From: Chrysochromulina tobinii
Taxonomy: Eukaryota; Haptophyta; Prymnesiales; Chrysochromulinaceae
DNA: 11,445 bases
Assembly: GCA_001275005.1 (NCBI GenBank)
Contig: JWZX01001587.1
Span: 1-11,445, forward strand
Direction of reading: 5' to 3'
A model generated the notes under the pieces. It saw nothing but the letters and a program-made list of their open reading frames with translations. It did not search any database and had not been told where the DNA came from. This document shows, piece by piece, positions 1 through 5,306 of this stretch; positions within the stretch are counted from its first letter, which is position 1; the number at the start of each line of letters is the position of its first letter. The translations under genes and the position numbers were made by a program.

Positions 1-722
1 CCGTCTCATGCTCCATGCTGATGCCGTCGAGAAGGTCCTTGGCGTGCGCCTTCACCGAACCGTCCTTTGTCACATCCGGCAGTCCCAACTTGACCATCAT
101 CGACCCGGCGGTTCTCATGACTGACTCCACCGAGCGCGCTCGGTCGGCGTCGATGGCCATCCAAGTCAGGAAATTCTTGAACGACTCGGCATTGTGGCGC
201 GGGAGATGCAGAGCCGCACCGTCCAGCACCTTGCCCATGCCCAAGGCATACCTCTCCTCGAGCTGGGTGTAGTCGGCGAAGCCCGCTGCCGTCGTCTCCT
301 TCCCCTGGTTCAGCTCGAGCACCATCGTGCGCCTCACCACCCGCTCGATCTCTGCCGACGGCGATGCAGTCGAGCCCGCGACCACGAGCTCCCTCATCCG
401 GCATTCAACGCAACGGAAGTTACCGAGCGCCGCGAAGCCTCGCCCCATCTGAGCGCACGTCTCGACGTGCAGGCGCCGACCGCAGCCGCTCAGGCACTTG
501 GTCGAGGTTTCGTCGTGATCCACGCCGCACTTCCCTGCTATGCACAGGTCGATCATCGCGAGCCGCGCCTCTGATAGCTTCTCGAACAGATGGGCGCGTT
601 TCACAAGCGAGCCCTTGACCGCTTGCCCGGGCACCACGACCTCGGAGGCCCGCTCGAGGGTCGTCCGGCGAATGAACCTTGCCGCTTCCTCGTACGTGGC
701 GAAACCGCTACTCGCGCTGAAG
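1..722 (-). pseudogene. N-terminal half of a zinc-finger tyrosine recombinase, inverted or partial
   Basis: Read leftward, one frame stays open from beyond 722 to the window edge. It contains a zinc-finger-like module, roughly 380-545, with pattern C-x4-C-x10-C-x3-C-x4-H-x3-C-x14-C-x2-C (pieces CIAGKC, CLSGC, FRCVEC), which resembles a PHD or treble-clef finger. A helical segment follows (FKNFLTWMAIDADRARS, then VMRTAGSMMVKLGLPD, about positions 20-135) that looks like the SAM-like core-binding domain of tyrosine recombinases. The reading ends in SMEHET at the edge, just where a catalytic domain would begin. The first ATG is at 554-556, but protein-like sequence continues upstream to about 720, so no start is assigned. 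Beyond about 735 this frame is antisense to the plus-strand catalytic domain. It is either half of a gene broken by inversion or the start of a second copy running off the window. Confidence 0.55.
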
Positions 723-1780
723 ACGCCACGACGGCCACGCCCGCGATGCTGAAGTGGTGCATCGAGGAGGGCATCGATGAGCGCTTCAAGCACCCGTCGG
801 GGTTCGTGGCGCTCAGGGAGAAGGTCCAGTTCATCTGCGAGGGAGTGGGTGGGTGCCGCATCGGGGAGGTCTGCGGGGGAGGCGAGAGCCACGGGATCCT
901 CGCAAACAACCTGAGGTTCGTCGAGGACCCGATGGGCACGGAGGCGCTCACAAGGTCGATCGTTGAGTTCAAGTTGGAGCACTCGAAGACGGGGTACTCG
1001 CGCTACCTCGACATGGCCGCGGTGACCGCCACGAGCGGCATTCGGGTGGCCGACACGATCATGGCCTACTGCAAGGCCGCGGGCTTCAAGATGATCACGT
1101 CGGTGCAAGCTGGCGTGAGGGTGATCACGCCCGATTTCTGGGTGGTGAGAGTCAGCCTGCTGGGGCTGAACGAGCAAGGCGTGAACTGCTTGCTGAACGT
1201 GCTCAGCAAGGATAAGTCCATCTCGGTCTTTCGTCACTTGGAGACGACGAAGACCGAAGCTCGGCGTCGGTACGCTGCTAGCGGCAGTGAGAGCCAGACT
1301 AAGAAGTACATCAACGTCGCGTCGGGCGACTCGACGGACGCGAGCTTGGACGAAGTGGTAGCGCGCCTTTGCGCCCTCGGGTACACGGCTCAGAAGCTGC
1401 CGGGGCCGCTGCTGCTCGCGACGACGGGTGGGAACCGCCAGGTGCCCAAGCTGCTGCCTTACAGCACCTCGACGGCCTCAGCGCCGACGAAGGAGATCCT
1501 CACCAAGGCCTGGCAAGCGGGCTTCGTGGGAGGAGTGAGCCAGGATCCCGATCTGGATCTGGCGCCGGGAGCGATGCCCAAGTGGTCGACACATTCTCTT
1601 CGAAGACTCGGAGACACAGTGGCCAGGCGCTACCGGCACGTGACAGGAGTCACTGCGGACCAGATTGACATCTATTTTGGCTGGCAGGAGAAGATACTCT
1701 TGCTGGCGATGCAGGTGCACTACGCATCGCTGAGCATCCGCGAGCGGATGGATACGGCAAAGATCACGGGAATGATGTGA
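590..1780 (+). CDS. Tyrosine recombinase catalytic domain (mobile-element derived)
   Basis: DNA strand-exchange enzyme of the phage-integrase/tyrosine recombinase class; similar enzymes mobilise Crypton- and DIRS-like elements. The expected active-site residues are present in order: Arg90 in CRIGEV (codon at 857), Lys133 in HSKTG (986), H335-x-x-R338 in THSLRRL (1592-1603), Trp365 in FGWQEK (1682) in the His/Trp position, and nucleophile Tyr378 in QVHYAS (1721). The open frame starts at ATG 590 after an in-frame TAG at 575. Recombinase-like sequence begins only near 735 (ATG at 747, MLKWCIEEGID), and the first roughly 48 residues are antisense to the convincing minus-strand N-terminal half. 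This chain therefore lacks its own zinc-finger and core-binding domains. The catalytic part looks intact, with no frameshift or stop. The element family is not settled: no reverse transcriptase or RNase H is visible. Confidence 0.75.
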   Translation: MGAFHKRALDRLPGHHDLGGPLEGRPANEPCRFLVRGETATRAEDATTATPAMLKWCIEEGIDERFKHPSGFVALREKVQFICEGVGGCRIGEVCGGGESHGILANNLRFVEDPMGTEALTRSIVEFKLEHSKTGYSRYLDMAAVTATSGIRVADTIMAYCKAAGFKMITSVQAGVRVITPDFWVVRVSLLGLNEQGVNCLLNVLSKDKSISVFRHLETTKTEARRRYAASGSESQTKKYINVASGDSTDASLDEVVARLCALGYTAQKLPGPLLLATTGGNRQVPKLLPYSTSTASAPTKEILTKAWQAGFVGGVSQDPDLDLAPGAMPKWSTHSLRRLGDTVARRYRHVTGVTADQIDIYFGWQEKILLLAMQVHYASLSIRERMDTAKITGMM

Positions 1781-2048
1781 TCGACGAGCTGGGGGTGCTT
1801 GGACGCAGGTGTGTGGTAGGCCGATCGGTTCCCACCCGGGGACCGGTCGGCACGGTCGATTGACCCACTACCCCTTTGCTATTAACTTCTCTCACAGGTG
1901 CCCCCGGTAGAGAAGCCGAGAGTATCAGCGGCGCCCTCGAGTTGAGTTTACAGTTTTGACGTTCCTTGTTTGATTGCCGCTTGCCGGCTTTGCGTGCTCC
2001 GCTCCGAGGCCGGGACACACGAGGACACGACACACCAGGGTTCTCATA

Positions 2049-2069
2049 CGGTACCGTACGTACGTACCG
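2049..2069. repeat. Imperfect palindrome around CGTACGTAC
   Basis: Arms CGGTAC (2049-2054) and GTACCG (2064-2069) are exact inverted repeats around a 9-bp self-similar core, CGTACGTAC. It lies about 270 bp after the recombinase stop codon. Function unknown. Confidence 0.5.
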
Positions 2070-2086
2070 GGGTATACGGGCCGAGA

Positions 2087-2115
2087 GATCCACTCAATTG
2101 CGAATTGGATCCACT
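2087..2115. repeat. 13-bp inverted repeat flanked by 8-bp direct repeats
   Basis: CAATTGCGAATTG (2095-2107) is an inverted repeat with 5-bp arms and a GCG centre. It is flanked on each side by an exact GATCCACT (2087-2094 and 2108-2115). The arrangement resembles a small insertion footprint or a symmetric binding site, but nothing in the sequence decides between these. Confidence 0.5.
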
Positions 2116-2351
2116 AAAAGGCTGAGGGCTCATAGGATTTCCCATAACATGTATCCGGAGCGGAGACTGTGCGGCAGCGGGGGGCTCTTCCAAGCTCTAA
2201 CCGGCATCCGTCCCCCGGGCGGTCCGGTCGGAATGGTTGCGGGGTCCGGGTGTGGGATCCGCTCCCGGCCCACCGTCCGTCCTCTTTATAACACGTAGCC
2301 CGCATACGCGCCATACTTGTCGGTACTCGGCGTGCTTCGAGTCTAGCTCCG

Positions 2352-4991
2352 TCAGGGACGAGACACGCATGCTCCGCATCTGACCAGGTAGATGCAAAGG
2401 GCTGCTCCCATCCCTAACGCCAAGGCCAGGGCCAGGCCGAAGATGAAGCCGCGAACGAGACTTCGAGCAAATGAGCTGGGACGACTACGCCTAGAAGAAA
2501 GAACCTCCTTGGCACGCCCTTTGCTATTCCTGGCTACTTCCCGCCTTTCCTTGCCTCCCGTGCGCTTAGATGCGACCCGAGCCTTCATCATCAAGCCCGG
2601 ACTGCGAATTGAGAACTTGGCGAGGGAACCATCTTTTGGAAGCCGCGGCCACCGGTAAGTGCGACTTAGGCTCATACCAGGAACCTGATTTCCGAGCACG
2701 GACGAGCGATTTTGCACGAAGAGGCCACGATGGTCTCGATATCGAAGGTCAGGGCTGACCAGCCCGCCTCCAACAATCCAGGCCTCGCCGCGCCCACGCG
2801 CAAAGTGACGTACGTAGGCCCAGTCCGCAAAGCACGGGCGCGTCGCGCACTCTGCGCCGCATCGCGACGAGCCATTCCTACATTCAAAGACATCCTCGAA
2901 TAGAGTGGCTGCCAGCCGTCGCGAGACGGCGTACGCGTGGGTGCAGTACGAGCTGCAACGGCCACCCCGCAGCAAGCCTGGAGGCAGGCCACTGCCATTC
3001 GCCTCGTTCTGCTGCTCGGGAGAGAGGCAGGACGGGGAGCACGCGCCCAGGTATAGGAGTCTTCCGTTGCCAGCTGCCGCCATGGATTGGGCAATCAAGT
3101 AACCGGCCACCGATGGCGGAACAGCTGCGTTGATAGTTGCGTCGTCCTCAAAAACGGCACCCCACGAAAACTCCGCATGCGCGATGACCTTGAGTGCGCG
3201 CTTGTGGGAGATCAGCCGACCCAGCTCGTACGGACTCATTCTAGCGGCTCGGCTGCGTGGCGTACCAAATAGCTCAAGCACCATCGCCGACAAGCTCGAA
3301 AACTGTTCTGGCCGAGCGGCAAGCACGTGGCGTGCCAGAAACCCGCAAGATGTCACTGCGCGTGCAGCCAAAGTGAACCGGAAGTTGGACTCGTTGGCGC
3401 TGATGATGGCAGCCAGCCAAGAGCCACGATTCGCCATCTGGAGCAATGGCTGCTCAAGTCTGCTGAGCGACGCGATCGCCTCCTCGGCTGATGGCCAGCC
3501 AATTGCCGATCCTTCGCAGACGCAGTCCGTGCGCGTGGGCGCCGAACTGTTCCCCTGCACATGAGAGCACAGGACCTTGTTCGGACCGCACTGGAAGACG
3601 CCGCCACAACGACCGGAGACCCACATACGCAGCCCACCGTCAAAGCACCCAAAAGTCCGACCCTGTTGACACGCATCGTCCCCTCGGGCGCGTCGCATCT
3701 TGTACAAGGGTCGACAAGAGTCGGATCCAGTCGTGCCCATCGGTTGCTGTCGCAAAAGCTCATCCCTTCTCGACCACTCTTTCCTGCTGACGACCTTTGC
3801 CATCATGGTGCTCGAAAAAATGCGTGCAGCGCCCGAACGGCCGATGTTGACAAACCACTCGGAGCCCTTGTTCGTCAACAGCGGCAGCGGAGGCATGCAC
3901 TCGCCGCGCGTGAGCTCACAGTATGTGACCGTCGGTACCCAGGTCGAATTGTGCCGTAGGCAACGATATGCAACTAGCTGCTGGATGGTGGTGGTCAGAG
4001 TTGAGCCCCACGTACCGATGAGCAGATGGCCGTGCGCGAGCAGGAAGACGTCACGTAGCACGACCACTCCTGTGTCTTCGCCATGCTCCAAGCTGAAGTC
4101 GCGCTTCTTCTCACTTCGTGCCGATTGCAGCAGCCGGCAGCCTACGCTCGCAGCGATGGAGCCCATCAACTCAAGCGTCTTCCGGCGGTCGGAAGCAACG
4201 AGCAATGCACAACAGCTGGCCCACTGCGCACTTTGGACCGCTCGTCGAATGGCGGCCTGAAACATGCCCAGCGACTCCTCTCCCGTCTCGCGAACATTGA
4301 AGTGGCGCACGTGCACGGATATTCGAATCTCTCCGGCGCGCCATGTGGGGACAGACTCGTTCAGCAACTCGAAACTGGTGTCAAAGATGGCGCCGAAGGC
4401 TGCGTGCGGGCCGAGGGCGAAGAGGGCGCCGGGGTCTTCTTTACGTCGGTGAGTTGAATCCGATGTGCGTCCGCTGGCTGAATCGTCCAAGCGGCGCTGC
4501 AAGCACCACGGCGTCTCTTGTCCGTGCTCGTCGACGGGTAGTTGAAGCATCTCCTTCATCTGCATGCTGAAGGCTGGGCTCGACAATCGATCACACGCAT
4601 CGGACGCAGAGAGTTGGATAGGTGATCGGGCATACAGACTGGTCTTGACTGGCAGCACCCGATGCGCCAGTTTGAATCGTAGCAACGAATTGCAATCCAT
4701 GCTGGACGTTGCACTTAGCCGCATGCGCAACGTCTGGGCTACCATCAGAGCAGAGAGCACAAGATTGTGCCAGTTTCCGAAGCTTCGGGGACAGTTCTTG
4801 TCGTCAGGTAGTTGAATACTGCCTGCTCCGGCGGCGTCTGACGGAAGACGGCCCATGAGGCTCTCAATCGCGGCACGCTTCTCCGCCCGTTGATTAATCG
4901 GCAATGATGGGAATGACCGACTCACATTCAACTGGTGCAAGAAGCTCGTACTTCTGGCATAATCCATCCCAGTCAGTTTCCCGTGATCCAT
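2352..4991 (-). CDS. Dual-domain glycosyltransferase (fucosyltransferase-like + GT25-like) with C-terminal membrane anchor
   Basis: Predicted 879-aa secretory-pathway protein with no intron in the model. Residues about 65-345 resemble the fucosyltransferase superfamily: FGNWHNLVLSAL near 71-82, a basic HVRH motif at 227-230, and DVFLLAHGHLLIGTWGST at 314-331, which matches the conserved C-terminal motif of that fold. Residues 426-492 form a Cys-rich module (GCFDGGLRMWVSGRCGGVFQ). Residues about 520-765 resemble GT25 (collagen/LPS galactosyltransferase type): SHKRAL 595-600, acidic metal-site motif FEDD 614-617, and THAYAVSRRLA 684-694. A basic stretch (803-845) precedes one hydrophobic segment (846-870) near the C-terminus. 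Many N-x-S/T sequons suggest a lumenal location. ATG 4991 is the first Met after an in-frame stop at 5226-5228. The 78 intervening codons are open, so an upstream exon supplying a signal peptide is possible. Donor and acceptor sugars cannot be assigned. Confidence 0.72.
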   Translation of the reverse strand: MDHGKLTGMDYARSTSFLHQLNVSRSFPSLPINQRAEKRAAIESLMGRLPSDAAGAGSIQLPDDKNCPRSFGNWHNLVLSALMVAQTLRMRLSATSSMDCNSLLRFKLAHRVLPVKTSLYARSPIQLSASDACDRLSSPAFSMQMKEMLQLPVDEHGQETPWCLQRRLDDSASGRTSDSTHRRKEDPGALFALGPHAAFGAIFDTSFELLNESVPTWRAGEIRISVHVRHFNVRETGEESLGMFQAAIRRAVQSAQWASCCALLVASDRRKTLELMGSIAASVGCRLLQSARSEKKRDFSLEHGEDTGVVVLRDVFLLAHGHLLIGTWGSTLTTTIQQLVAYRCLRHNSTWVPTVTYCELTRGECMPPLPLLTNKGSEWFVNIGRSGAARIFSSTMMAKVVSRKEWSRRDELLRQQPMGTTGSDSCRPLYKMRRARGDDACQQGRTFGCFDGGLRMWVSGRCGGVFQCGPNKVLCSHVQGNSSAPTRTDCVCEGSAIGWPSAEEAIASLSRLEQPLLQMANRGSWLAAIISANESNFRFTLAARAVTSCGFLARHVLAARPEQFSSLSAMVLELFGTPRSRAARMSPYELGRLISHKRALKVIAHAEFSWGAVFEDDATINAAVPPSVAGYLIAQSMAAAGNGRLLYLGACSPSCLSPEQQNEANGSGLPPGLLRGGRCSSYCTHAYAVSRRLAATLFEDVFECRNGSSRCGAECATRPCFADWAYVRHFARGRGEAWIVGGGLVSPDLRYRDHRGLFVQNRSSVLGNQVPGMSLSRTYRWPRLPKDGSLAKFSIRSPGLMMKARVASKRTGGKERREVARNSKGRAKEVLSSRRSRPSSFARSLVRGFIFGLALALALGMGAALCIYLVRCGACVSRP

Positions 4992-5306
4992 TGTTTTGGA
5001 TGCAACATCAAGAGCAACTCTCCCGAAGACGACGTCAAGGGAATCCCGCGTCCATGTACGATGTCCATCCCGTGTCCACTTCTCTCTCGACTCGCGCTCG
5101 TGCGAGTTTGTTGGTTTCCTTTTCGGGAACGCGCAGTGAACTCTTGAAAGCGGAGCGTGAATATGGGGGAGAGCAAGTCTAAAGGAGCCTAGACGGAAGG
5201 AGGAGGAGTCGCGATGTGATGCTGTTCATGTGAATGTCAGATCGATGTTTTGGTCCGGCCTATCGCCGCTCCCGGGGAGTGGCGCCAGACGCACGCGCAT
5301 GAGGCC
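4992..5306. promoter_or_regulatory. Divergent intergenic region (shared promoter region, inferred)
   Basis: About 315 bp separate the divergent start codons of the glycosyltransferase (minus) and the beta-propeller gene (plus). It should contain both promoters and 5' UTRs. I see no clear TATA box or operator. The minus-strand glycosyltransferase frame stays open through most of it, so part could instead be coding in an unrecognised upstream exon. Confidence 0.4.

Larger units (their letters stand above)
1781..2351. other. Region without a supported gene between recombinase and glycosyltransferase
   Basis: About 570 bp with only short, compositionally unconvincing reading frames. It holds two small symmetric repeats, annotated separately, and an intron-3'-end-like tract near 1880-1900 (CTATTAACTTCTCTCACAG) for which I see no matching coding exon. 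A TATA-like CTTTATAACAC lies near 2283. It may include the 3' UTRs of the two flanking genes and the right end of the recombinase element. Confidence 0.4.

Noticed and set aside
6-404. 132-aa minus-strand frame at the left edge
   Set aside because: Gly/Arg-rich frame; a different minus frame over the same bases gives the zinc-finger recombinase sequence.
1764-2093. Minus-strand 109-aa frame after the recombinase
   Set aside because: Low-complexity composition, no recognisable motif and no supporting context.
5250-5306. Start of the propeller gene at 5250
   Set aside because: The codon there is TTG; the first in-frame ATG is 5307, in a good Kozak-like context.
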